From assembly GCA_026419785.1 (NCBI GenBank), contig JAODTK010000500.1:360455-424454 (forward strand): a stretch of DNA of 64,000 nucleotides, given 5' to 3'. Under the pieces are notes generated by a model. It was not told where the DNA came from, did not search any database, and worked only from the letters and a program-made list of their open reading frames with translations. This document shows positions 22,546-34,600 of this stretch, in pieces. Both the position numbers and the translations under genes were made by a program. Numbering within the stretch: position 1 is the first letter of the stretch; every line of letters begins with the position of its first letter. Source of the stretch: Sclerodactyla briareus. Lineage: Eukaryota; Echinodermata; Holothuroidea; Dendrochirotida; Sclerodactylidae.

Positions 22546-23268
22546 AGAACATTTATTACACCCATTGGACCTCTCCAGTTGTCTTTGAATTGCATACATT
22601 TTTTATTCAAGACAAACTGTAGTCCCCATTCTCCAAGTTCCGTTTGAATGCGTACAAGACAAACAACATTGCCACATCCACAAAGTTTCGCTCAAATCCG
22701 ACAAATTTAGGAACATTGACCTCCGGTTAACCTGAAATCACCTTGTGTTTTTTCGGGATCAACTTCCGTCCCCACCCACCAGGTTTCGTGAAAGGGGTTG
22801 GAATTGAGTTTGAAAAAGACCAGTTTATCCTCTTTGGCCAATAAGGCAGTGGAATAATCTTGGGTCAAATTAGTTATTGACTATCACGAATTTGCAATCG
22901 CAAAGCAATCGGGAACCTTTGTCTTTTTTCAGGACTGTGGTGCGTCAGAAAGGGTTCATTGCCCCATTCTGGAGGAATCAACAACACCTTTTTTAATCGT
23001 GGATCATTGTGTTGTTCTCCTAAATTTTCGAACAGAAGCATAAAAAACTTGGGCACCCAAATCACCCAGAGAGGCAGTCGGTATATTTCGCCCGATTTCC
23101 TGACCACCCGACCTTCATACCATACCTAAATGTTTCCGTACGATCCAGTATGCCACAAAACATGACCAGAACTTGCCCGCCATTGCCCTCCAGTTTCCGG
23201 GCCTTTTTTTCTCACGCTTTTTTCTTCATTTGTTTCCCTCATGTTATCTGGTGGAAGCCAACGCACCA

Positions 23269-23308
23269 CTCCCCCCGCCCCCCCCCCCCGCCCCCCCCCC
23301 CCCCCATA
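23269..23308. repeat. C-rich homopolymer tract
   Basis: About 40 bases of almost pure C, broken by two single G. Confidence 0.95.
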
Positions 23309-24570
23309 CCGTCATGGTCGCGCTAATATTGTATATTTCAAACTAAAACTCGTTGTTTTTGTTGCAATTTGTAATTCGCTACGTATGGCAACATTATTAC
23401 CGAGCGGCTAATCACCGCGGTCTTTCCTTCCTGGATACACACCCCCAATACATCCATCCAAACCTCTCGTTTTATTATCAGAACTCACTTCGCATGCAAA
23501 TGGCCGCAATAGCACTTTGGCTCCTTATCTCCGCCCAATTGCGAAATTTTTATCACTTCATTGCGCAATTTATCGGCATTCGATGAACTATCGTCGATAA
23601 AAGTTGAATAAAATTCACCTTGACGTCCGATAAAATATCGTATTTTTTTTGTATCGTTACCGCGTGAGTAACAGCCCTTACTTCTGTGTTTTCCGTAGTA
23701 CTGTAAAACAGACAGTAATTCGGCACTTTCGAATCCATCCGGATGTTAGTAAGGGCGGGCATGTGTACTATTTTCAGATCAATCCGATAACACCCATTGA
23801 ACATTATTGAGTTAACGCCTGAAGTTTTCAGCGACGGTTGGCGGCGGAGACGATGGCGGCGGACACAGCCTGACAACCATCATATCCCCGAACAACTTAC
23901 ACACGTGGCGTGGATATATTTATCTATTATTATCAGTCAGTGCAAATATCCTATCCTATATACTATCTTATCCACATCAAATTTTTGTGAATAATCCAGT
24001 TGTCAATTATTACAAGGGTGTCGAATTCTGCCCATCCACTCGCCATGTGCCTAAAACCCGTTACTGAAAGATCGTATAAGGTTGCATATACCGTGTTTGG
24101 CTGACACTCTCTGGAGTCGCTGTTATCCTCCCCTGTCCCAAATACACTTTCAAACTTTCAAATTTTTGTGAACAAAAGGGTTTTCGTTGGCAATGGTGAA
24201 ACGCCAATTTAGGGCAGCTTCCTATCCGAATTTGAGCAGACGAAGCTTCATATACGGATCGATTCTGTGGAAAATTGTAGTAGCTTCGTTCGACGATAGT
24301 AAATCGCGAGTAACGACGGCGTCATTGCTTGTTGTTACGATGCAAAACCTCTCCCTACGTTCCGTTTCGCTGGGGGTTTTCAACAAATTACAACAATTTG
24401 ATACCCCGTCGGACGTATATTTGTTCGACTAGAAGAACGGTATGTACAAGTGCCTCGTCCAAGGTGTGTGGAACTGTTGAAGCGTCGTCCCCCTGCACTG
24501 TGTAGCACGGATGTTTTTTTCACCCTCCCTAAAAATGACTTCCTGATTACCCACGAAGTGTTTAAGTCTG

Positions 24571-24690
24571 GTGGTCTGGACCGCAACGTCAAGGTTGGCT
24601 AAACCGTAAGGGCATATTTTAACATAACCCCCATCATTTATGGCACTGAGATGTTTGTAATCGCGAGATTATTAGGAGATAAGCACAATC
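24571..24690 (-). pseudogene. Second EGF-like piece, unit A (copies in B 26861-26993, C 29171-29309)
   Basis: Within each unit a second segment resembles the EGF-like exon (internal duplication). In unit B the minus strand reads SQCHHIDGGYVKICPYGLAN, parallel to the SQCQNIDGV part of the better exon. The expected second Cys pair is poorly kept and no GT donor is visible at the end corresponding to the donor of the better exon. It is therefore probably a decayed exon copy, or an exon whose boundary I cannot place. Confidence 0.3.
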
Positions 24691-24871
24691 TTCTCGGTTC
24701 AATCTCTCACCATACTGATGATACCTCCAAATACTATAGGTGGAAAAAATAAGACAAAGCTTAGACATCCTTTGACTGGTTAGCATGGGAAAGGATCTCG
24801 TCCAGCTTGTACATCAAATTTGTTGCAGAACTTAGACTAATGGAAGAATTAACCTAAATACTATACTCGAC

Positions 24872-25020
24872 CCGTGCAGGTCGCCGCATTCCAGTTGAGT
24901 TCACTCCATTTATAGCTTTTTTCCTGCCTTACACATCACTGAGAACTCCATCGATATTTTGGCACTGGGATGTTTTGTAAGTCCCGAAATGGGTATAAAA
25001 GGAAGCCATTCGGTTGATAT
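24872..25020 (-). CDS. EGF-like exon candidate, unit A
   Basis: About 149 bases between an acceptor-like ACGCAG and the position of the donor seen in the other units. Here the donor reads GTCGAG rather than GTGAG, possibly a base error. One frame reads DINRMASFYTHF and then SQCQNIDGVL; in the other units the rest reads C-x-C-KAGYNG. The pattern C-x-N-x-x-G ... C-x-C-x-x-G-Y-x-G is that of an EGF-like domain, and exon size fits. EGF repeats are extracellular modules. Neighbouring units carry the same exon, as in genes with many EGF repeats. The frame breaks once relative to the other copies. Confidence 0.45.
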
Positions 25021-25469
25021 CTGCGTAATGGGTGGATAAAGTATTATTGATCTCGTCATTCATCACCATACGGTAATCTTTTCAAATACGCAGGTAGAAG
25101 AAACAGAACACAGATTGGACATACCCTGACTGTTTAGCAATGGGAGAAAATGACCCTGCTAAGATTGGTCTATATCTCCCCAAGCTTATGCCCATATGTA
25201 ATGAATGCCACATGGTCATTTCATTCGATTCATCTATCAAATTTTATGTATAAGTGAATGAGGGTTTTTGCTCTGTCATTTCCTCAGCACCAAAGGGCCT
25301 GGTGAGACTGCACCCAATTTGCCATTTCACCTTTACTGTTGCTGGTTGCGATAGCCACGACGCTAAAGTAACCATATTAGTGGTTAAGACTATCCACTAA
25401 GGGCTACCCTATGGTAGATACCATTGGTGCTTGGTTGATCTAGCAATTGGGTGCACTCGCGAAAATTCT

Positions 25470-25580
25470 GTGTGTGCATGTGTTGTGCGTTTGCGTGGGT
25501 GTGGGTGTGTTTGCGTGGTGTGTGAGTGGGTATGTGTGTGTTGTGGTGTTTGTGGTCGTGCGTTTGCGTGTCTGTCAAAT
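25470..25580. repeat. TG-rich low-complexity stretch, unit A
   Basis: Imperfect (TG)n with CGTTTGCGTG variants. The counterpart in unit B is at about 27805-27890. It lies in the intron-like part of the unit. Confidence 0.8.
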
Positions 25581-25936
25581 TTTTAATTCTCGCAAATAAC
25601 TCCACTTCGGATTCAACAAATAGCACAGATTTTGCAGTTTTTATTTCGGAAATATTCCGTCTTATTATGACTCTGATTTTTTTTTTTCGGGGCGGTTGTT
25701 TTCAGACATATTTGTGTATAAATTCCGTCCATTGGCAACTTGCAAAACATTTTTTTGCAGATAAACGACAGAATAGTTCCACATTTTCCAGTAATTACCT
25801 CAGCGCAGTTGTTGTACTGCTTACCCATTTGACTGAGGTTCTGGTGCCCATGCTTATCAAGGATTAGCCCTGCATTTCACTTTGCTCCGCCTTCCCCACC
25901 GTTAATACTTACTGAGCTGCTGATTTTGCGAAACCT

Positions 25937-26179
25937 TCAGAAACAGACGTCGTCTGAATACCAAGCGTCCGAGTTGTGAGTGCAGTTATATAGGCCACAA
26001 CTATAGCGTTGGTGTTTATGGTCATGTTTGAGCCTTCCCACTAGCCCGTGTCCTGTCGCACACCTGCACTTGCAACTTGTACCACACCAACATGAAATGC
26101 CCTTTTGGACAACAGTCGGTATTTTCTCTTCTAAATTATTTTCCATATGTATGAATGTCATCTTGTTCATTCCATCCAT
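25937..26179 (-). CDS. Cys-rich minus-strand frame in unit A, possible further exon
   Basis: The frame reads ISCWCGTSCKCRCATGHGL, then HDHKHQRYSCGLYNCTHNS, with nine cysteines in about 50 residues and one N-glycosylation motif (NCT). That fits a secreted or extracellular module on the same strand as the EGF-like exons. In unit B (28210-28420) only part of the cysteine pattern is kept (HDHKHQ, NCTH), so conservation is ambiguous. No family assigned. Confidence 0.25.
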   Translation of the reverse strand: MDGMNKMTFIHMENNLEEKIPTVVQKGISCWCGTSCKCRCATGHGLVGRLKHDHKHQRYSCGLYNCTHNSDAWYSDDVCF

Positions 26180-26359
26180 TCACTTATCAAAGCTGTTGTA
26201 TGAATTAACTAGGGGTCTTCGCTTGTTTTCATTTGGAGTATCGTGTGGTATTTGTTGGGCTTATCCGACAAGCCGTACTCAGTATTGTTACCTTTCCGGC
26301 TCTCATAGAAGACAGGAATTACCCTACACGAGTCTTGTACTGGCTGACCCATTTTGGCA

Positions 26360-28680
26360 GACGCGCCCTGAAACACTCTCTGGATTCGATGGTGCTCCTC
26401 CCCCTGTCCCAAAAACCAGACACCCTCAAATTTTTGACAAAGGGTTTTTTTTTTTTTTTCCCGGGCCGTTGGCAAATGGTGAAACGCAATTAGCATCCTT
26501 TCCTATCCGAATTTGAAGCAGACGAGCTTCATATACGGATCGATGTCTGTAGAAATTTGTAGACTTTGTCAACTGATAGTAAATCGCGAGATAGCGACGG
26601 CGTCATTTGCTTTTGAATTACATTCAAGACCCCTCCAATACATTTTCATTTTGCTTGGGGTTTTCAACAAATTACGACGAATTTTAATATCATCGGACGT
26701 ATATTTGTTCGGACGTCAAAGAAAAACTTTATCTACAAGGGCCTCGTCCAAGGTGTGTGAATGAAATGTTGAAGCGTCGCACCCATGCTCTGTTTAGCTA
26801 CGGGAGTTTTCACCCTCCCTAAAATGACTTCCTTTAAGTACCCGGCAAAGTGTTTAAGTTTTGCAGGTCTGGACCGCAACGTCAAGGTTGGCTAAACCGT
26901 AAGGGCAGATCTTAACATAACCCCCATCAATATGATGGCACTGAGATGTTGTATGATCGCCGAGATGAGAGGAGAGGAAGCATATTGTGGATATATGCAG
27001 TTGGCGCGAATAAAGTATAATCTATCGCTCATCTATCACCACACTAATAATACTTTCAAATATATAGGTGGAAAAAATAAGACAACAGGACTAGGACTGT
27101 GATGTTTGAATGTTAGCATGGGAAAAAGATTCCGTTCCAGCGTTGTACATCAAATGTATGTGAGGAACTTGAATATGAAGAAATAGACCTATACTATACT
27201 CACCCGTGCAGGTCGCCCGTATTCCAGTTGTAGTCTCCTTATAGCCTGCTTACACATGACAACGATAAACTCCAATCGATATTTTGGCACAGAAGATTTT
27301 TGTAAGTCGCAAGAAATGGTAAAAGAGAAGCAAATTCGTGATATCTGCGTATGGGTGAATAAGATTATTTTCGCGTCATTGATCACCATACGGTAATACT
27401 TTCGAATACACAGGTAGAAAAACAAGACATAGACTTGGGACATACCCTGGACTGTTACAGGGAGGGTAAATTGACTGCTCTGCTTAAGAGTTGGTCATAT
27501 CTCCCCAAGCTATATGCCCATATAGTAGGAATGCCACATGTTCATCTCAGTTCAATCATCTATCCAAATTTTATGTATAAATTAAATAGGGTTTTTGATC
27601 TGTCATTTCATCAGCACCAAAGGGCCTGTGAGAATTTGCACCCAATTTGCCATTTCACCTATAATTATTGTTTTGCTGGTTGCAATGCAACAACGCTTAA
27701 AGAACAATAGTAGTGGTTAGGAACTATCCACTAAGGGCTCCCCTATGGTGAGATACCAATTGGTGCTGGTTGATATAGCAATTGTGTGCACTCGCGAAAT
27801 TTATGTGCTTGTGCGTGGGCGGGGTGGTCGTGAGTGTGTGTGAGTGGTTGTATGTGTGTTTGTGTGTTTGTGTTCGTGCGTTGAGATGTCTGTCAGATGT
27901 TATTTCTCGCAAATAACTCCAATCGGAAATTTCGAACATAGCAAAGATTTGCATTTTTATTCGGAAATATTCTGTACTTATTATGAATATGATTTGGATT
28001 TCGGAGGCGGTGTTTTCAGACATATTTGGAGTAAATTCCGTCCATTGGCAACTTGCAAAACATTTTTTGCAGATAGAAACGACCGAATATTCCACATTTC
28101 AATAATTACCTCAAGCGCAGTTGTTGTACTGCTTACCCATTTGGCTGAGGTGTCTGGTGCCCATGCTTTCAAGGATAGCCCCAGCCTTTCACGTGCTCCG
28201 CCTTCCCCGACCGATTAACTTTAATGAGCTGCTGAGGAGCGAACCTTCAGAAACAGATAGCCGTCTGAATACAAAGCCAGTTCCAGGTCTGTGAGTGCAG
28301 TTATTATAGTGCACAACATTAGCTTGGTGTTTATGGTCATGCTTTGAGCCTTCCTCACTAGCCAGTGTTTAGCACACGGCACTTGCAAACTTGTACCACA
28401 CCAACACTGAAATGCCCCTTTCGTTACAAATTAGGTGGTTGCTTTATAAATTATATTTCCATATAGTATGAAGGTCAATGTTCATTCATCCTATTCACTA
28501 TTCAAAGTTGTGTATGAACATTAAATAGGGGTCTTAGCTTTTTCATTTGGAGTAGCGTTGTGTATTGTTAGGGCCTTACATGACATCATACCTCCGTATG
28601 TTTAGCTTTCCAGGGCTCTCATAGAAGAAAAGGAATTAACACTACACGTAGTTCTTGTACTGCTGAACCATGTGGGCAGA
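26360..28680. repeat. 2.3 kb tandem array, unit B
   Basis: Full-length second unit, aligned end to end with unit A with many small gaps. A local T run (about 26443-26460) with CCCGGGCC replaces the short TTTTCGTTGG seen in A and C. Confidence 0.85.
27204..27344 (-). CDS. EGF-like exon candidate, unit B
   Basis: About 141 bases between an ACGCAG acceptor and a perfect GTGAGTATA donor. DNA-level consensus with units A and C restores the pattern SQCQNIDG ... CKAGYNG ... PNW-x-AGDLHG, although this copy is broken by small gaps. The exact donor and exon-sized length are the best evidence for true splicing. The strand is minus, as for the other copies. Confidence 0.45.
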
Positions 28681-29840
28681 CACCGCCTGAACACTCTCTG
28701 GATTAGATGTTCTCCTCCCCCTGTCCAAAAACACAGACAACCCTCAAATTTGTGACAAAAGGGTTTTCGTTGGCAAATGGTGATTTGATGAAATGTGGTG
28801 AAACGCCAATTTAGCAGCTTTCCTATCCGAAATGAAGCAGACGAAGCTTCATATACGGATCGATGTCTGTAGAAAATTTGTAGGCGCTTGTCAAGATAGT
28901 AAAATCGCGGATAGCGACGGCGTCATTGCTTTTGGTTACGATGCAAGACCCCTCCAATACATTTTAATTTTGCGGACGGGTTTTCAACAAATTACGACGA
29001 ATTTTAATATCATCGGACGTATATTTGTTCGGAGTAAAAGAAACTGTATCTCAGTTGCCTGTCCAAGGCTTGTGTGAAATGTTGAAGCGTCGCCCCCCTG
29101 CTCTGTTTAGCTACGGAGTTTTGCACCCTCCCTAAAATAACTTCCTTAATTACCCGGCGAAGTGTTTAAGTTTTGCGGGTCTGGACCGCAACGTCAAGGT
29201 TGGCTAAACCGTAAGGGCAGATCTTAACATTAACCCCCATCAATATGATGGCACTGAGAGGTTTGTATATCGCCGAGAAGAGTAGGAGAGGAAGCATATT
29301 TGTTGATAATGCAGTATGGGACGAATAAAGTTGAATATATAATTCTCTCGGCTCATCTACACCCTACTAATGATACTTCAAATTACAGGTGAAAAAATAA
29401 GACAACGGAACTTAAGACATTCATTGACTGTGTAGGCATGGGAAAAAAAGATTCTCGTCCAGCGTTGTACATCAAAGGTGTTGAAGGACTAGACTAATTG
29501 AAGAATTAGACCTAAATACTATACTCACCCGTGCAGGTCGCCCGCATTCCAGTTGGGAGTCGTCACTCCATTATAGCCTGCCTTACACATGCACCGAGAA
29601 CTCCCACGATATTGGCAACAGAGATTTTGTAAGTCGAAGGGAAAGGATGAGTAACAGAAGAGGAAAGCACATTTCGTGTGAATCTGGGTTAGTGTTGAAT
29701 AAAGTATTATTATTACTCGTTCATTTATCACCATAAGGGTGAATACTTTCAAATACACAGGTAGAAAAACAAGACATAGATAGACAACCCTGACTGCATG
29801 GAGTTGCCGAACATAGCAAAGATTTTGCAGTTTTCGGATC
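28680..29840. repeat. 2.3 kb tandem array, unit C (first part)
   Basis: Partial third unit. It matches A and B up to the segment following the EGF-like exon, then skips about 450 bases and gives a short match (CGAACATAGCAAAGATTTTG) before being interrupted by satellite DNA. The rest resumes at 31265. Confidence 0.8.
29529..29683 (-). CDS. EGF-like exon candidate, unit C
   Basis: About 155 bases from an acceptor-like ACCCAG to a GTGAGTAT donor. The open minus frame reads CCQYRGSSRCMCKAGYNG and then VTTPNWNAGDLHG up to the donor. Cys spacing C-x5-GxxxC-x-C-x-x-G-Y-x-G is typical of the C-terminal half of an EGF module. It is the cleanest of the three copies. A Notch, fibrillin or scavenger-receptor style protein is possible, but the parent gene cannot be named. 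Confidence 0.5.
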
Positions 29841-29875
29841 CTTGACGAGGTCAGAGAATCTATGCAGTCATGACA

Positions 29876-29881
29876 GTGTGT

Positions 29882-29914
<33 letters not shown>
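29876..29914. repeat. (GT)n microsatellite
   Basis: About 17 perfect GT pairs at the start of the satellite insertion. Confidence 0.98.
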
Positions 29915-31240
29915 CGCCTACCTCGTTAACACGATAACTCCTCAAACCCGCTTTATGGATCAAGTTCATAACTTTGTATATGGGTTCCCCATAATGAGTA
30001 CATAATCGCTATTGTTTTGGGGTCAGGTCAAAGGTCATCTGAGGTCAGGAGAGGTCAAATTTTGAAAAATCTTGTTAACGCGATATGTCCAAAATGCCTG
30101 GTCCGATCAGGTTGAAATCGGTATGCAGCTTTCTTATGTGGAGTACAAGAACCCATATCATTTTTGGTGTAAATCGAGGGTCATTTGGGGAAATTGGGGA
30201 AATATGGGAAAATTGATATTTGGCAAATTTTAATTCTTCCACCTACTGTAACCTCGACCCCACTTGGATGAATCGAGTTCATACTTGTTATATCGGTTCC
30301 CCATAATGAGTACATGATCCCCATTGTTTTGGGGTCAGGTCAAAGGTCATCTGAGGTCAGGAGAGGTCAAATTTTGAAAAATCTTGTTAACGCGATATGT
30401 CCAAAATGCCTGGTCCGATCAGGTTGAAATCGGTATGTCAGCTTCCTTATGAGGATACAGGACCCCTATCGTTTTTGGGTGTAAATCTGGGGTCAATTTG
30501 GATAAAATTGGGAAATTATGACAATTTATTAATTTGGCTAATTTTAGATCGTTAACACGATAACTCGACCCCACTATATGGGTTCTCCAGAATGAGTACA
30601 TAATCGCTATTGTTTTGGGGTCAGGTCAAAGGTCATCTGAGGTCAAAAGAGGTCGAAGTCTGAAAAATCTTGTTAACGCGATATGTCCAAAATGCCTGGT
30701 CCGATCAGGTGAAATTCCATATGCAGCTTTCTCACAAGGAGTACAGGAACCCTATTGTTTTTGGTGTAATCGGTGTGGGTACGATTCGTGGAATGAAAAT
30801 TGGGAAATTGTGAAAAATTGATACCTTGGCCACTTATGGCTTGTTAACCGATAAGTGTGAAAACCTTGTAAACATATATAAGTCCAGAATGTGTTCGGAG
30901 GTGAATTTTGGTTCAAAATTGAGAATTTGTGAATAGTCGATATTTTGCCCAATTTTGGCTGTAAACATGATAAGTCAACTTCATCACTTGGATTGATGAG
31001 GCCCATACATGGTATGTGTGTTCCCCACGATGAGTACATGAGCCCATTGTTTTGGGGTCAGGTCAAAGTCATCTGAGGTCACCATAAGTCAAGTCTGAAA
31101 AATCTTGAAATTCAGTGTGTAACTTCTTATCAAGAGTATAGGAACCTATTGGTTGGTTGGCGATGGCAATGTCAGATGTTATGTTGCCGATAATGAGCTG
31201 TAGCAATCTCCCATTTGTCCTTTGTGTCTAGCTATGGGTT
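29915..31240. repeat. Satellite of ~0.3 kb period with AGGTCA clusters
   Basis: Three clear units and partial ones. Shared blocks: CCATAATGAGTACAT, TTGTTTTGGGGTCAGG, AAAATCTTGTTAACGCGATA, TGTCCAAAATGCCTGGTCCG and GGAAATT. Periods are about 311 and 288 bases, then longer. Each unit carries a cluster of AGGTCA half-sites (30025-30057, 30337-30369, 30623-30655, degenerate near 31060). The array sits inside unit C of the 2.3 kb array. No coding capacity. Confidence 0.9.
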
Positions 31241-31264
31241 GTCAGGAAGAGTCAAGGGAATACT

Positions 31265-31650
31265 AAGCCTTTTGGCAACTTGCAAAACATTTTTTGCAGA
31301 TATAACGGACTGAATAGTTCCACATTTCACAGGAATTACCCTCAAGAGCAGGTGTTTGTACTGCTACCATTTGGTGAGGTGTCGCTAAAAGGTCCACTTT
31401 GTAAATACGCCACGAGTCCCCCCCCCCCCCATTCCTTGCCCAAAAGCTTTGAAAATCTATAAATAAAAAAATAAAAAACTGGATTTCGGTGGCATATGGT
31501 AAGTCGCCATTTAGCCAATTAGGCGTTCTCCTTATCCATAAGTCGAAACAGGCAAAAGTTTCCATTACGGATCATTCCCGTGAGAAAATTAAGGGATATT
31601 GTCGTCGAAATAAATTTATATGTTTGCAGACTTTCAGCGTCTATGAAGCC
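31265..31650. repeat. Resumed end of unit C and partial fourth unit
   Basis: 31265-31390 matches the TTGCAAAACATTTTTTGCAG region of units A and B. 31480-31620 matches the start of a unit (TTCGGTGGCATATGGTAAG, ACGGATCATT) in more diverged form. This shows that the satellite DNA interrupted a pre-existing array. Confidence 0.7.
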
Positions 31651-34600
31651 TTGCCATCTCTTGAGAGGTAAAGCAGCATGGTCAAAGTGACTTTCATAAT
31701 AACAAATCATCATAGAAATCTGTGGGAAGTTTGCTTGGTCGGCGTGGTTCAACAATGACCACCGAGCGGCCCATGGTATGCATCCGCAACCTTCGCAGAT
31801 ATGAGAACCTCGTGCAGACCAGTAGGTGGTACAAGAGTTCAATTCCCGTTTCTTACCAGGTGCCTCAATGAAGTGTTTGTGTGACTCGTCTTTTATTTAG
31901 ATGTATGTAATCTCATGTATTTGTTATAAATCTATAAATATTTTAATTGTAATCTTCATGCAATTAAGTTTTAGCTGTGAAATGAATAAAATCAATAAAC
32001 AACGCAGACATCGTCGCACTTTGTTCAGCATAAGAACAATTAGCCCATTATGTTAGGTATACGATAGATCTTCTTTCGTGATAATTGACCAAATAACAGA
32101 AACGGTATTTAGTAGTATATGTAGACAATCTTGCCCCTAAATATCCTTAACTGATAACAGAGTGAAAGGAGTCGCGTCATGTACGTAGTCCCAAACAAGT
32201 TTGTGCTTACGTATTGTGATCACGTTATGAACGCACTCAGCGTTTAGCGACTCGTAGGCATGCAGGGGCTAAGTGTCACCCAGCTTTTTGCAATTCAGCT
32301 CCAGCTCAAATATGTTGTGCATTCGGACAGGGTTTTTCAACTAGCCACTGTGGGGGCTTTGACTGTCTCAGCTTTCTTTTCTTTCTCCCCTTCCCTTTGC
32401 CCTCTGCCTCTGGCATACGTTGCGTATCTGAGGAGAAAGTTGCTAGGCCTCCTCAGATTGTCTTTGGCCTATTTTTTTTTTTACTTTGGCAAGTTTGATC
32501 TATGGCTTTTCTCCAATGTTGCGGTAATCCGCTGATCATCCTTCCACTCATTGGTCGTGGAGGCTGGCTTCCTTACTCTGAAAGTCCCACTGCTCATTGT
32601 TCTTGCTCCTTGCAACCCTCTTAACGTTGTTCTTTTCTCAATTCTCCCAACTGAATAGCGTACAGAAGTACGCTACTCAGATGAAATGAAAGGGAAGAAA
32701 GAAAAAAAACGTGGAGCAAATCAGCCGATAGTTCTGGCAGAGGAAAATGCGTAGAACACGGAGGGGGCCCCTGATTTTTGACCCGCTATTCTGAAGCGGG
32801 GTCCCCGATTCTATTATATTATATATATATAAATATCTAGTTCAAACATTCTTACTCATAATTTCCAAGCAGATTGTATTTTCTTTCTGCTACGGAATCT
32901 TTGACGAATGACTCAAATTGACCCAATGTTACCAAATGTGCACGTACTCCCATTCCTCAATGCCGGTTGCCAGTGCATTGTACTGTATGAAATGACACAG
33001 GTTCATGCAATCTGGTGTAACTAGACAAACCGGGAAACGGCAATTTATGACGATCACCCTACATTCCGATGAGATGAATATTTATCCTGGATAGAATATA
33101 CTATGGATAAAAGAAACCATATCCTTTTTATTTAGGTGAAGAGGATAATTGTAGGATTGTGAATTGTTTAAACGAATCGGAGCACACACTGAAGCCATAA
33201 GGATGTCGAAAGTTATTCGTACGTGGCGGGCGTTGACAAATAGAGCAACAAGCTATGAGTTTTATATATATTTTCTGGCACCTGGCCCGTATAATGTTTA
33301 TTTCTATTTCTCAGCACCTTGACCTAAATGCCCGTCGAAGAAATTCTTAGCTCCCATTAGCCATATGAGCACCCGGGTTTGGACAGGCAAGCATATCCAA
33401 CAATTGATTTCTTGCCCTATTTGCTCCCATTACAAACCAAATACACTTTGGATAGTGCCAATATCCAGAGAACCAATGCTTAGTGGCGCTCGTGCTTCAT
33501 AGAAACATCTAAGAAGATAGATTATTTATCTTATGGTGTGATAATGGTGTATGTACGTACAAATGTGTGGTCTGCGTGTGTGAGTGTGTGGGGTTAACGT
33601 GGACAGCATATACTGTAACAGTGATATACACGGGGCCTTACAATTGAAGCATTTTAATGTACAGTCCTCATTCCTTGTTATAATTCAAATACAAGTTATA
33701 TCCAGTCACAAACTGACATGATCATTGAACACAACTGGTCTTCAAACAAACATTTTATTTTATTATCGCTAATCGAGTGGAGATAACACAACCGGTGACT
33801 GCTCTGAAACGACAATACTATACATGGTTGAATTTTATTCTCAACGAAACGATTATATCGCGTTTAACTATACCTTCACTCATTAGGTTGATTTATCCCG
33901 AAACATCATCTCAGTTTCGCCTGACACAACGCTGTGCAGAAATCCCGACTTGCAATCCACCATGGTAAGCTTCCTGGTGTGGTTCTTTTCTGCAATCGGT
34001 GTCCGACTCATGACTGTGGTTTGCCTCAGTTTCGCACTCGTCCGATATCTGTTCAAATATGAAACAGAATATTAACACACGTTTACTAATACACGTTCAC
34101 TGGTCTATTACCGAAGAGTATTCGTTGGTGAAAGCAGTATGATTACAATTATTGAAGCACCGAACCTTTATTCAACCATTAAATTCTAACACCAATAGTT
34201 TTTCGCACTGGACCAGACTTCATCCGACCAATCATTCGGAATGCATCTTGTTCATATTGTTTACCTCAATTTACTTAAGATAAAATCTGAACCTTGCAGT
34301 ATGTCGACACAGTTGGTTGCACATTGGACACTGGGTTATAACGCGACCTACTAACCCATGTTTTATTGAATATTCGAACAAATCCCAAAAGATCCAACGC
34401 TGATTTCAATCGTCGTCTTCCTCTGGTTCATTGACGAAAACCCTTGGCCTTATCCATAACCAACTCATAGTACCCTAACGAGTACCCCCCCGCTTACAGT
34501 GGACTGGATCGTCCTGGGATGGCATGCCATGCAAACAACGGATCGTAATTGACGGTAACGAATCGGCAGCTAAACCACTATTCGGCATCTTCGTTGGCAC

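Larger units (their letters stand above)
20340..24090. other. Mostly featureless AT-rich DNA
   Basis: No supported gene. Contents seen: degenerate short repeats containing CTATTCCGA (about 21.97-22.08 kb), a 35-base direct repeat (next entry), and C-rich runs near 21.55, 22.38 and 23.27 kb. Open frames here are short and carry no recognisable domain. Confidence 0.5.
24100..26360. repeat. 2.3 kb tandem array, unit A
   Basis: First of three full or partial units (A, B 26360-28680, C from 28680). Shared landmarks in order: CACTCTCTGGA, GGGTTTTCGTTGGC, CTTCATATACGGATCGAT, GACCGCAACGTCAAGGTTGG, CCGTGCAGGTCGCC, a GT-rich stretch, TTGGCAACTTGCAAAACATT and GTACTGCTTACCCATTTG. Each unit also holds an internal duplication of about 300 bases giving the two EGF-like pieces. 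The repetition and the spliced-exon signatures suggest repeated exons of one minus-strand gene. Confidence 0.85.

Noticed and set aside
29915-31240. CRISPR array
   Set aside because: The unit is about 0.3 kb with similar sequence throughout, with no short repeat/unique spacer alternation, and the DNA is eukaryotic.
31730-31860. Mucin-type WxxW domain (WSAWFNNDH on the plus strand)
   Set aside because: The stretch is short, shifts frame at once, lacks the downstream family motifs and opposes the strand of the nearby EGF-like exons.
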